Notes under the pieces: generated by a model
Told to the model about the DNA's origin: nothing
What the model saw: only the letters and a program-made list of their open reading frames with translations
Database searches by the model: none
Shown here: piece by piece, positions 8,234 to 16,088 of the stretch
How the letters are laid out: each line of letters starts with the position of its first letter
Position numbering within the stretch: position 1 is the first letter of the stretch
Program-made: the position numbers and the translations under genes
Assembly: GCA_964473395.1 (NCBI GenBank)
Contig: CAYYOW010000025.1
Coordinates: forward strand, 1-25,284
Direction of reading: 5' to 3'
Source: Sulfidibacterium sp964473395
GTDB taxonomy: Bacteria > Bacteroidota > Bacteroidia > Bacteroidales > F082
DNA length: 25,284 nucleotides

Positions 8234-10042
8234 CTACACAGTTATCCTCATCTTTTTCATAAGAAAAGTGGCATTTAGGTTTTGCGAAACGCCCTCTTTT
8301 AGCCGGTAATCAAACTGCAACTGGTCATGTTCAATTTCAACCTCAAAACGTTTGTTGATGACATTATCGGGGAAATCCGCAGCCAGTTCACCCAGGGTCA
8401 GATCGTGTGTGGCAATGAGCCCGGAAGTTCCGAGACGAACAAACTGTCGGAGTAAAGCTTTGGAGCCTTTTTGTTTGTCTTCAGAGTTGGTTCCGCGCAG
8501 TATTTCGTCAAGAATAATAAATAGCTTTTCGCCATTTTCCAGACGAACGATAATTTCTTTCAGCCTTTTCAGCTCGGCAAAGAAATATGATTCCCCCTCC
8601 TGCAACGAGTCGGACGTTTTGATGCCGGTGAAAAGCTGTACCGGTGTAAAAACAAAGCTATCTGCCAACACGGGAGTGCCGGCCATTGCCAGAACATAAT
8701 TAACCCCGATAGTTCGCAGGTAAGTGCTCTTGCCGGCCATATTGGCGCCGGTGATAACATGAAATTGGCTCCATCCATCGATATCTACTGGGTTGCCCAC
8801 GCATAACACCGGGTCAATAAATGGATGTTTCAGTTTTCTTCCCTGCACCCGGAAATTTTCGGTGGCGATTTCAGGAAATACAGCTTCCGGATGCTGGAAA
8901 GCAAATCCTGCAAGTGAACAGAGTGCGTCCACCTGTGCCAGCGTTTCCAGCCACAGCGAAAGTACATGTCCGTATTCGATTTTCCATTTTTCCAAACGAA
9001 TGCTTTGGCGGATGTCCCACAGGAAAAAGATGTTCAAAAGTATCCCGGCAAACATGTTCAGCCGATAATCGAAAGCTTTTGAAATAACCGACAGCTGATG
9101 GACGGCCTTAAAGGCGGAAATATCTCCTTCTACCAGCGTTTTCACCGCATGTTGCATGATATGCGAGTGAAAATCTTTCTCTTCCGTTCTTTTAAAAAGA
9201 GTGGCATATTGCTCCAGTAAAGAGGTCTTCTTACTTAAAAGTGCGTAAGTTTTGTCGATTTGCGAAAGCTGCGGTACCAGTACGATAAGCGGTAATAGCA
9301 AAAAAACCAGGAAACTGCTGTATGGCAACACTCCAAAACTACTGAGCACCACATCAACAAATCCCAGTAACGGGGTGATAGTTAGTAATATTTTGTAAGC
9401 CGGCTTGTTGAAAACTGTTTCTGTGGCTTTTGCCCAGCTAAGCAGACTCCCGGTACTGTTTTTTTCTTTTTCCTCCGTGCTACCCAAAGCCTGAAACGCT
9501 TGTCTCCAGTGTGGCATTCCGGAGAGTTCGGCAATGGCTTCCTGCCGTTCTTTTATTTGCTCTTTTTGCTTCAGTGGATACAATAACGTGAGTGCAAGAT
9601 GTTTGCGCCCTATGTGTGTGGCACTACGGTCGAGTAACTGAAAAAGTGACCGTTTTCCGAAAAGATCAAGGTCGGCGGCAAAAGGATGTCCGGTATCTAA
9701 AAACTCATGGCCATCTGGCTGGTGTGAGGTGTCACGTTTTAGCAAACGCAGTTCGGTTTCATTAATTTGCAGGAGTTTTTCTGTCCATTTCTTTTGCTTG
9801 AAAAGGCGGATGTGCCGGAAGACAAAAAAACCGAACGACGAAAATCCAACAATGGCCACCAACAAGACAGCTATCCATGTTTGCTCCGCTGTCAGGTATA
9901 TACCGAGCACGGTAACAAGAAAAGTGGAAATACGTAAAGCGGTCACCTGCCGAATATTCTTTTTTATCTGTGAAAGCTGTTGCCCATACTGTGTCACCTG
10001 TTCCATAAAAAACTGTTCAGGCGCCAAATGTTGTTTTGTCAT
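8234..10042 (-). CDS. MutS-like ATPase with predicted transmembrane segments
   Basis: Using the ATG at 10042 gives 602 residues; the frame is open 35 codons farther, but that extension (Pro/Cys-rich) looks non-coding. The C-terminal third is a MutS ATPase domain: Walker A GANMAGKST (432-440), the conserved TSDSLQEGESYFFAEL (476-491), Walker B LFIILDE (507-513) followed by RGTNSEDK, and H-loop His546. A MutS-core-like helical region (DLDLFGKRSLFQLLDRS, 124-140, then RKHLALTLLYPL) precedes it. The mismatch-recognition domain of MutS1 and the Smr domain of MutS2 are absent. Hydrophobic segments at about 37-51, 56-75, 217-236 and 241-257 suggest membrane anchoring. Such MutS-related proteins recur in Bacteroidota but their role is not known to me; canonical mismatch repair is unlikely. 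No gene-specific terminator was seen. Confidence 0.9.
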   Translation of the reverse strand: MTKQHLAPEQFFMEQVTQYGQQLSQIKKNIRQVTALRISTFLVTVLGIYLTAEQTWIAVLLVAIVGFSSFGFFVFRHIRLFKQKKWTEKLLQINETELRLLKRDTSHQPDGHEFLDTGHPFAADLDLFGKRSLFQLLDRSATHIGRKHLALTLLYPLKQKEQIKERQEAIAELSGMPHWRQAFQALGSTEEKEKNSTGSLLSWAKATETVFNKPAYKILLTITPLLGFVDVVLSSFGVLPYSSFLVFLLLPLIVLVPQLSQIDKTYALLSKKTSLLEQYATLFKRTEEKDFHSHIMQHAVKTLVEGDISAFKAVHQLSVISKAFDYRLNMFAGILLNIFFLWDIRQSIRLEKWKIEYGHVLSLWLETLAQVDALCSLAGFAFQHPEAVFPEIATENFRVQGRKLKHPFIDPVLCVGNPVDIDGWSQFHVITGANMAGKSTYLRTIGVNYVLAMAGTPVLADSFVFTPVQLFTGIKTSDSLQEGESYFFAELKRLKEIIVRLENGEKLFIILDEILRGTNSEDKQKGSKALLRQFVRLGTSGLIATHDLTLGELAADFPDNVINKRFEVEIEHDQLQFDYRLKEGVSQNLNATFLMKKMRITV

Positions 10043-10402
10043 GGAAGAAATTTGACTGCAAATTAACGGAATTATCCCATACCAACATCTCAAAGGGCAA
10101 GGAGGTGTGGGGGCGAAGACTGCTGTCATTCCGAGGCAAGTATCCATTTAAATAATAAAAATGTGATAACAGGAATATGGTTCTGGAAACGAACGCAGTT
10201 CCGGGCGAAGGAATCGGCTGTATTTAACGGCAGGATTTTGAGCATGAGAGATGGCTTCGTACGCATAACAATGCATTCACAAAAAAGTTCATTAGGGTAT
10301 AGCGTACGTCGCTCTTACGCCCCTTAGCTCCACAGATGTCCCATTGCCCGAAATCGCACACTTGTGTGAGTAAGCCGAACACTTTATCTTTATTACAAAA
10401 GG
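10043..10402. other. Divergent spacer between MutS-like and ICMT-like genes
   Basis: A 360-base gap. A near-consensus -7 box for the MutS-like gene lies at 10066-10059 (minus strand TTAATTTG, one mismatch). A near-consensus box for the plus-strand gene lies at 10385-10392 (TATCTTTA, one mismatch), 10 bases before its ATG. Upstream of it is an inverted repeat CACAC-TT-GTGTG (10357-10368), a possible operator. Fragments such as GCTGTCATTCCGAGGCAAG (10121-10139) and GCGAAGGAATCGG (10204-10216) with GAGATGGCTTCGTACG (10249-10264) resemble a degraded CATTCCGAG...GAAGGAATC...GAGATGCTTCG repeat that I recall from other Bacteroidota intergenic regions; unverified. Confidence 0.35.
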
Positions 10403-11071
10403 ATGATATTTGAAAATAATACTCGTCAAATATTGACTATCAGCTTGTTCATGATAACGGCACAGTTCATGTTTATCGTTATAACATTCAAAATAAAAGA
10501 ACAGAAAATGACCATAGTAACAATTACATATTTCTCCCTCCTGTTTTTTCTGTCGGAATTAGTTCTGATGGTGGTAAAACATTCAAAAAAAGGCGGTACA
10601 AAAACAAAAAACGATAAAAAGTCCTTGGTCTTACTGTGGATAACAATACCGCTGAGCCTGACAATAGGATTTTTCGTGGCAAACCGTCAGGGATGGAATA
10701 CATTAAACCATACAATCGCCATATTCGGATTAACTGTTTTTATTATCGGTATTATCGTCAGGTGGGTTTCAATAATCCAACTAAATAAAGAGTTTACCGT
10801 TGATGTGGCAATCATTAAAAACCACCATCTGAAGACCGAAGGGATGTATAGGTATCTTAGGCATCCGAGTTATTTGGGATTAATACTTATTTGCTCCGGA
10901 CTTTCCATCGCCATGAACAGCATCATCTCATTCCTCGTGATTACAATCCCAATTTTACTTGCCTTAAGTTATCGAATAAAAACAGAAGAAAATATTTTAA
11001 TAAAACAGTTTGGTGAGGTTTATGAGAAATATATGGTAAAAACATACAAGCTTATCCCGAAGATATATTAG
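10403..11071 (+). CDS. Isoprenylcysteine carboxyl methyltransferase (ICMT)-like membrane protein
   Basis: A 222-residue polytopic membrane protein with hydrophobic segments at about 9-29, 38-58, 75-93, 103-122 and 160-190. The C-terminal half has the ICMT/PEMT-type signature: GMYRYLRHPSYLG (147-159) and RIKTEENILIKQFGEVYEKY (191-210), which in this superfamily form the S-adenosylmethionine and substrate site. Bacterial members methylate or otherwise modify small or lipid substrates; the substrate here cannot be told from sequence. The ATG at 10403 follows AAAAGG by no spacing, so the exact start is uncertain, although the hydrophobic segment begins soon after. The gene is visibly AT-richer than its neighbours, with many AAA, ATA and ATT codons, hinting at a different origin. 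It lies 66 bases before the ABC exporter genes on the same strand. Confidence 0.82.
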   Translation: MIFENNTRQILTISLFMITAQFMFIVITFKIKEQKMTIVTITYFSLLFFLSELVLMVVKHSKKGGTKTKNDKKSLVLLWITIPLSLTIGFFVANRQGWNTLNHTIAIFGLTVFIIGIIVRWVSIIQLNKEFTVDVAIIKNHHLKTEGMYRYLRHPSYLGLILICSGLSIAMNSIISFLVITIPILLALSYRIKTEENILIKQFGEVYEKYMVKTYKLIPKIY

Positions 11072-11137
11072 CAAATAACGAAACCGATATGGTTCATGAC
11101 TAACAGATATTTAAGAATATAATTATAAAAACAAGAA

Positions 11138-11866
11138 ATGATACTGCTCGAAAATATACACAAAAGCTACCAGATGGGAAAAAACAAACTCCATGTTTTA
11201 AAAGGCATCGATCTGCACATAAAACAAGGAGAGCTGGTTTCTATTATGGGCTCCTCCGGTTCGGGAAAATCCACTTTGCTCAACATCCTCGGTATTCTCG
11301 ACAGCTATGATGAGGGGAAATATTTCCTTGACAAAACGCTTATTGCAGGGCAGAGTGAAAAAAAAGCGGCTTTTTACCGCAACAAAATGCTCGGTTTCGT
11401 TTTTCAGTCGTTCAATCTTATTCCTTTCAAGAATGCCATGGAAAATGTGGCACTACCATTGTATTATCAAAAAGTTCCCCGCAAGAAGCGTAACAAAATA
11501 GCGTTGGAATATCTGGAGAAGATGGGACTCAAACCATGGGCCGAGCATTTGCCCAACGAACTGTCAGGCGGACAAAAACAGCGGCTGGCCATAGCACGCG
11601 CACTTATTTCGCATCCTAAAGTTATCCTTGCCGACGAGCCTACCGGGTCGCTCGATTCCAAAACTTCTATGGAGGTGATGGAGCTGATGCGTCAGATAAA
11701 CCGTGAAGGGATTACTATGATTATTGTTACCCACGAGCAGGACATTGCCGAACAAACCGACCGTATCATACATCTGAAAGATGGTCGCATTGAAATTGAC
11801 GCCAACAGTCAGGAAACAAAACAGAAAGTATTTGAAACCCTTGTGGAAGAAAAGGCAGTGGTATGA
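11138..11866 (+). CDS. ABC transporter ATP-binding protein (MacB/LolD-type)
   Basis: A 242-residue ATPase subunit powering the two permeases encoded downstream. All motifs are present: Walker A GSSGSGKS (38-45), Q-loop Q90 (VFQSFN), signature LSGGQ (142-146), Walker B VILADEPTGSLD (162-173) and H-loop H199 (VTHEQ). Sequence style (NILGILDSYDEG, EPTGSLDSKTS) places it in the MacB/LolD/FtsE group, whose transporters couple ATP hydrolysis to mechanical work across the periplasm. The stop overlaps the next start in an ATGA (11863-11866), so translation is coupled to the first permease. There is no recognisable promoter in the 66-base gap upstream, so it may be read from the ICMT-like gene promoter or from an unrecognised one. 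Confidence 0.95.
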   Translation: MILLENIHKSYQMGKNKLHVLKGIDLHIKQGELVSIMGSSGSGKSTLLNILGILDSYDEGKYFLDKTLIAGQSEKKAAFYRNKMLGFVFQSFNLIPFKNAMENVALPLYYQKVPRKKRNKIALEYLEKMGLKPWAEHLPNELSGGQKQRLAIARALISHPKVILADEPTGSLDSKTSMEVMELMRQINREGITMIIVTHEQDIAEQTDRIIHLKDGRIEIDANSQETKQKVFETLVEEKAVV

Positions 11867-13098
11867 TTATCGACAGAGATAAATGGCAGGAGATATTCAG
11901 TACGATCAACAAAAACAAGTTGCGTACGTTTTTAACCGGATTCAGTGTAGCCTGGGGTATTTTCATGCTGATTATCTTGCTCGGCTCCGGCCGCGGATTG
12001 CAAAACGGTGTGCAGCACCAGTTTGCCGATGATGCCACCAACAGCCTGTGGGTTTATCAGGGACAAACCACCAAACCATACAAAGGTACCAACGCCGGAC
12101 GACAGATTCGGTTTACTGATGCCGATTACACACGTACCAAGCGGCTCGACAAACATATTGACCATATCTCCGGTCGCTATTATGTGGGTAGTAAAACCAT
12201 AAGTTACAAATTCAATTATGGTTCCTACGATATTCGTGCGGTAAATCCTGGTCACAAATACATTGAAAATACTGATATCACCAATGGGCGCTTTCTGAAC
12301 CGGCTCGACATGGAGCATTTCAGTAAAGTGATGGTCATAGGTGACGTTGTCCGGAAAGACCTTTTCAAAAATGGTGAAAACCCGCTGGGGAAATATGTCA
12401 AAGTAGGCGATATCCCGTTCAAGGTAATTGGCGTTTTTAAAGATGCAGGCGGCAACAGTGAAATGCGAAAAGTATATATTCCGGTGAGTACGGCACAACG
12501 AGTTTTTAACGGCGGTAACCGGCTGGACCAGATTATGTTTACGGTAGGCGATGCCACACTGAAACAGACCAAACATATTGAAAAAGAGCTGCGGATGGAA
12601 TTTGCAAAATTTCATCATTTCGACCCTACCGATCGCCGGGCTATCCGTATCTCAAATAACCTTGACGAATATAAAAAGGTAATGAATCTCTTCCTCGGTA
12701 TCCGGGTTTTTATCTGGATTATCGGTATCGGCACCATCATTGCCGGCATTGTGGGTGTGAGCAATATTATGATGATTGTGGTGAAAGAACGTACCAAAGA
12801 AATCGGTATCCGAAAGGCACTCGGTGCTACACCCAAATCTATTGTCGGATTGATTTTATTGGAATCGGTAGTAATTACCAGCCTGGCAGGCTATTTTGGA
12901 CTTATGGCCGGGGTGGGATTACTTGAGTTGGTGAATAAGTATATGCCACCGTCTGACTTTTTCAGGAACCCGGAAGCAAACCTTTCCATTGCACTGACGG
13001 CTATGGCATTGCTGGTGATTGCGGGTGCTATTGCAGGGTTTATTCCAGCAAAAAAAGCCTCTTCCATTAAACCGATTGATGCGTTGAGAGACGAATGA
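11863..13098 (+). CDS. ABC transporter permease, MacB/FtsX-type (first of a pair)
   Basis: A 411-residue inner-membrane protein with the MacB topology: a first membrane helix at about 21-41 (RTFLTGFSVAWGIFMLIILL), a large periplasmic domain (MacB_PCD type), then three C-terminal helices beginning near FIWIIGIGTIIAGIVGVSNI and ending in the helix at about 375-394. The cytoplasmic coupling stretch VKERTKEIGIRKALGATP is typical of FtsX-like permeases. It closes with IKPIDALRDE. It is a paralogue of the next permease (same order, same termini), and with the ATPase upstream and the adaptor downstream forms a MacAB-like exporter. Substrate unknown; lipids, peptides or antimicrobials are all possible. 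The start is fixed by the ATGA overlap with the ATPase gene. Confidence 0.94.
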   Translation: MIIDRDKWQEIFSTINKNKLRTFLTGFSVAWGIFMLIILLGSGRGLQNGVQHQFADDATNSLWVYQGQTTKPYKGTNAGRQIRFTDADYTRTKRLDKHIDHISGRYYVGSKTISYKFNYGSYDIRAVNPGHKYIENTDITNGRFLNRLDMEHFSKVMVIGDVVRKDLFKNGENPLGKYVKVGDIPFKVIGVFKDAGGNSEMRKVYIPVSTAQRVFNGGNRLDQIMFTVGDATLKQTKHIEKELRMEFAKFHHFDPTDRRAIRISNNLDEYKKVMNLFLGIRVFIWIIGIGTIIAGIVGVSNIMMIVVKERTKEIGIRKALGATPKSIVGLILLESVVITSLAGYFGLMAGVGLLELVNKYMPPSDFFRNPEANLSIALTAMALLVIAGAIAGFIPAKKASSIKPIDALRDE

Positions 13099-13253
13099 CG
13101 AAGTGAAGTTGAGAAGTTGTGAAGTTGTGAAGTTGAGAAGTTGCGAAGTTGAGAAGTTGTGCGGATAACAACTGCTTGACGACTGAATGGCAACTGTTTG
13201 ACAGCGCAGCGGCGAATGACGAATGACCAAGAAACGAATGACGAATTACGACC
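13099..13253 (+). repeat. Permease spacer with a 7-copy octamer tandem repeat and GAATGAC heptamers
   Basis: At 13107-13162 the octamer AGTTGNGA is repeated seven times without gaps (6th base A,T,T,A,C,A,T; last copy ends in C). The spacer ends with GAATGAC-type heptamers at 13214-13245, reaching almost to the ATG at 13254. The stretch 13093-13127 is 33/35 identical to 14566-14600 after the next permease. Minus-strand reading frames across it (repeating SQLxNF) are products of the repeat, not genes. Confidence 0.85.
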
Positions 13254-14522
13254 ATGAAGATATTTGATTTAGACAACTGGCAGGAGATTTGGACGGCTTT
13301 GAAAAAGAATCCGGTGAGAACCTTTTTCACTGCTTTCGGCGTGTTTTGGGGAATCTTCATGCTGGTCGTTATGCTGGGTTCCGGAAGAGGGCTCCAAAAT
13401 GCCGTTTATCAGGGCTTTGGCGACTTTGCCACCAACAGCTTCTTTATGTGGGCGCAACGTACTTCCATGTCGTATCAGGGTTTCAAAAAAGGTAGAAGAT
13501 ACAATTTTACCAACAATGACATTGCGGCCATACGAAAAAATGTGCCGGAAGTAAAACTGTTGGCTCCCCGTCTTCAGGGCGGTGGCTATCGCGGTGCCAG
13601 CAACGTGGTACGGGGGAAAGAATCAGGAGGGTACACCATTTATGGCGACTATCCCGATTTTATGAAAATCGATCCGGTAGACATTCTCTCCGGCCGTTTT
13701 GTTAACCTGAACGATGTGCGTGAATACCGTAAGGTAGCCGTGATAGGAAAAGATGTGGTGAATGGGCTTTTCAAGAAAAGCGAAAACCCCATCGGACAAT
13801 ATATTCGCGTGCAAGGGGTCTATTTTGAGGTTATCGGCACCTTCAAATCAAAGAGAAAGGGCGGACAGGCCGACCGGGGAAATAACAGTATTTTCCTGCC
13901 TTTCTCCAGTATGCAGCGAACTTTTAATTACGGAAATAGGGTCTTTTGGTTTGCTATCACCTCGCAGGACAATGTGCCTGCCTCCGTTACAGAGGCAAAA
14001 GTGATAACCCTTATGAAGAAAATCCACCACATAAATCCCAAAGACACACAGGCCATTGGCCATTTTAATGTAGAGAAGCAGTTTAAGAAAATGTCGGGAT
14101 TGTTTACCGGTATCAATGGTCTGATATGGATAGTAGGCGTGGGAACACTGCTGGCCGGTATTATTGGCGTGTCAAATATTATGTTGATTATTGTAAAAGA
14201 GCGTACCCGCGAAATTGGGGTGAAGCGTGCTTTGGGAGCCACCCCGATGAATATTATTTCGCAAATTATTCTGGAATCGGTAACGCTCACTACTGTAGCT
14301 GGCTATGTAGGCCTGGTGGTCGGTGTCAGCCTGCTTTCACTCATCGATAAAATTATGATGAAAAGCGGTGCCAGCTCGCAGTTTTTTCTGCACCCGGAGG
14401 TCAATTTCCATGTGGCGCTGACTGCTTTGGGGGTATTGGTGATTTCAGGCATCTTAGCGGGATTAATTCCGGCCAAACGTGCCGTAAGCATTAAGCCGGT
14501 GGAGGCATTAAGAGATGAATAG
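13254..14522 (+). CDS. ABC transporter permease, MacB/FtsX-type (second of a pair)
   Basis: A 422-residue paralogue of the preceding permease. It starts with the same pattern (DLDNWQEIWTALKKNPVRTF), has a first helix with GVFWGIFMLVVMLGSGRG, a periplasmic MacB_PCD-type domain, three C-terminal helices (first at LIWIVGVGTLLAGIIGVSNI), the coupling stretch VKERTREIGVKRALGATP, and ends IKPVEALRDE. The two permeases may form a heterodimer served by the single ATPase encoded upstream; this is inferred from gene order. The 155-base spacer before it is unusually long for an operon and filled with tandem repeats. The ATG at 13254 is chosen because it matches the start of the paralogue. Confidence 0.94.
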   Translation: MKIFDLDNWQEIWTALKKNPVRTFFTAFGVFWGIFMLVVMLGSGRGLQNAVYQGFGDFATNSFFMWAQRTSMSYQGFKKGRRYNFTNNDIAAIRKNVPEVKLLAPRLQGGGYRGASNVVRGKESGGYTIYGDYPDFMKIDPVDILSGRFVNLNDVREYRKVAVIGKDVVNGLFKKSENPIGQYIRVQGVYFEVIGTFKSKRKGGQADRGNNSIFLPFSSMQRTFNYGNRVFWFAITSQDNVPASVTEAKVITLMKKIHHINPKDTQAIGHFNVEKQFKKMSGLFTGINGLIWIVGVGTLLAGIIGVSNIMLIIVKERTREIGVKRALGATPMNIISQIILESVTLTTVAGYVGLVVGVSLLSLIDKIMMKSGASSQFFLHPEVNFHVALTALGVLVISGILAGLIPAKRAVSIKPVEALRDE

Positions 14523-14790
14523 TGAAGAAAATGCAAATAACAAATACCAATAACAAATAACCAATGAATGACGAAGCGAAGTTGAGAAATTGTGAAGTTG
14601 AGCAAATAACAAATGAGTGACCAGGAGAAATTGTGAAGTTGAGAAATGGCGAAGTTGATGGAATAATGATTGTTTGATGATTGCCTGGCAGCGTAGCGAA
14701 TGACAATCGAATAAACAAATGACAAATTATCTAATTATCGAACGACAAATAAAATAAATTTAAAAATAGAAACAGTAAATACAATTTAGC
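14523..14790 (+). repeat. Second repeat-filled spacer: CAAATAA heptamers and octamer clusters
   Basis: This 268-base gap holds CAAATAA-type heptamers (14534-14560), an AGTTGNGA/AATTGTGA octamer trio (14580-14603) and a second run of four octamers (14629-14660). It continues with TTGATGATTG, TGGCAGCG and GAATGAC, the same order as in the spacer after the first permease (TTGACGACTG, TGGCA, GCAGCG, GAATGAC), so the two spacers look homologous over most of their length. The last 60 bases before the adaptor ATG are AT-rich without a convincing TAnnTTTG box. Confidence 0.8.
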
Positions 14791-15873
14791 ATGAAAACGT
14801 TTTTTAAGATTTTAATAGTTATTATCATTTTGGGCATTTTCGGATATACCCTTTACTATTTGTGGGATAAATCGAAAGAAGAGCCCGTAGTTTACAAAAC
14901 AGAAAAACCGTTTGTTACCAATATTATAAAGAAAACGGTGGCTACCGGATCAGTGGTTCCCCGGAAAGAAATTGATATAAAACCGGTAGTTTCGGGTATC
15001 ATTTCCGAAATCTATGTGCAGGAAGGCCAAATGGTGAAAAAAGGCGATCTGATTGCTAAAATCAGGTTGATTCCCAACATGATTAACCTGAACAACGCTG
15101 TTTCGCGTGTGGATCAGGCAAAAATCAATCTGATAGAAGCCAAACGCAATTACGATCGCCAGCATGAGTTGTTGGTGAAAGGAGTGATTGCCCGGGCCGA
15201 TTTCGATGCCGTGGAGACCAAATATAGTATTGCCCAAGAAGAACTGCAAACGGCACAAGAGAACCTGCAGCTAATCAAAGAGGGGCAGATTAAGAAAAAG
15301 GGTGCGCCCACCAATACGCTGGTACGTTCCACTATTTCGGGCATGGTACTGGTCATTCCGGTGGAAATTGGTAACCAGGTTATTGAAGCCAATAACTTCA
15401 ACGCAGGGACAACCATTGCCACCGTAGCCGACATGAACGATATGATCTTCAAAGGGAAAATTGATGAAACCGAAGTGGGAAAAATCAGGGTGGGGATGCC
15501 GCTGATCCTTACCATAGGCGCCATCGATAATACCAAATTCGATGCGGTTCTGACCAAGATTGCTCCAAAAGGGGTGGAGGAAAATGGCGCCATACAGTTT
15601 GAAATTCAGGCTGATGTAAAGCTGAAGAAGAATGAATTTATCCGGTCGGGATACAGTGCCAATGCCGATATTGTGTTGCAACGTGCTGACAAGGTTCTGG
15701 CTGTGCCGGAAGGGTTGCTGCTGTTTGAAGGTGATTCGACCACATACGTGGAGGTGGAAACCGCACCGCAGGTATTTAAAAAGCAGGTGATAAAAACCGG
15801 CCTCTCGGATGGAATCAACATTCAGGTGCTCTCCGGCCTCAAAAAAGGCACGAAGATAAAAGTGCCTAAATAG
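14791..15873 (+). CDS. Periplasmic adaptor (membrane fusion) protein of the ABC exporter, MacA/HlyD-type
   Basis: A 360-residue membrane fusion protein. It has one N-terminal membrane anchor (residues 5-24), a first lipoyl half (IKPVVSGIISEIYVQEGQ, 63-80, VKKGDLIAKI), a coiled-coil hairpin at about 98-165 rich in Glu, Gln and Lys, a second lipoyl half (TLVRSTISGMVLVIPVEIG, 176-194), then beta-barrel and membrane-proximal domains ending GLKKGTKIKVPK. In MacAB-TolC systems such a protein links the ABC permease to an outer-membrane channel. It follows two permeases and one ATPase on the same strand, so it is very probably their partner. No TolC-type gene is present in the window. It might be translated from its own promoter because the gap upstream is 268 bases. 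Confidence 0.93.
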   Translation: MKTFFKILIVIIILGIFGYTLYYLWDKSKEEPVVYKTEKPFVTNIIKKTVATGSVVPRKEIDIKPVVSGIISEIYVQEGQMVKKGDLIAKIRLIPNMINLNNAVSRVDQAKINLIEAKRNYDRQHELLVKGVIARADFDAVETKYSIAQEELQTAQENLQLIKEGQIKKKGAPTNTLVRSTISGMVLVIPVEIGNQVIEANNFNAGTTIATVADMNDMIFKGKIDETEVGKIRVGMPLILTIGAIDNTKFDAVLTKIAPKGVEENGAIQFEIQADVKLKKNEFIRSGYSANADIVLQRADKVLAVPEGLLLFEGDSTTYVEVETAPQVFKKQVIKTGLSDGINIQVLSGLKKGTKIKVPK

Positions 15874-15928
15874 ACTTGTGCCGTGGCAATCAATGTGCCA
15901 ACCCGGGTGAATAATAAATGAAAGGGCT

Positions 15929-15963
15929 GTTCGTTTCGGACAGGATGTCGTCCAAAAACGAAC
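15929..15963 (+). repeat. Inverted repeat after the exporter genes, terminator-like but without a direct T-run
   Basis: GTTCGTTT-C-GGAC (15929-15941) pairs with GTCC-AA-AAACGAAC (15950-15963) across an 8-base loop, giving 8+4 base pairs with a small internal loop. A T-run (15978-15985 region, TCTTTTTG) begins about 15 bases later. It may end the exporter transcript or act as a processing site; the distance to the T-run argues against a standard intrinsic terminator. Confidence 0.4.
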
Positions 15964-16043
15964 ACTCCTGATTACTGAGTCTTTTTGATGGTGAAAGCAA
16001 CGGTTTGCCTTACAAGAGGTTCTGTTTTCTGGAACAATTTATG

Positions 16044-16051
16044 TACGTTTG
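16044..16051 (+). promoter_or_regulatory. Bacteroidota-type -7 box (TACGTTTG) for the S46 peptidase
   Basis: TACGTTTG matches TAnnTTTG exactly and ends 37 bases before the chosen ATG at 16089. A TTTT at 16025-16028 stands near the position expected for the -33 box. The box falls inside the longer open frame that begins at 16005, which supports starting the protein at 16089. Confidence 0.5.
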
Positions 16052-16088
16052 TATCGTTTTTACAAATGTCTTACCAATTAAAATCATC

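Noticed and set aside
10043..10147. Upstream start for the MutS-like protein
   Set aside because: The extra 35 codons are Cys/Pro-rich, atypical for coding sequence here, and cover the likely promoter region.
13107..13162. Possible CRISPR array
   Set aside because: Units are 8 bases, contiguous, with no spacers and no cas genes nearby.
12891..13360. Minus-strand reading frames with repeated SQLxNF patterns
   Set aside because: They are translations of the AGTTGNGA octamer array and of the permease genes on the opposite strand; no start signal or family resemblance supports them.
16005..16088. Upstream start for the S46 peptidase
   Set aside because: It adds 28 residues before a clear signal peptide and contains the likely -7 box.
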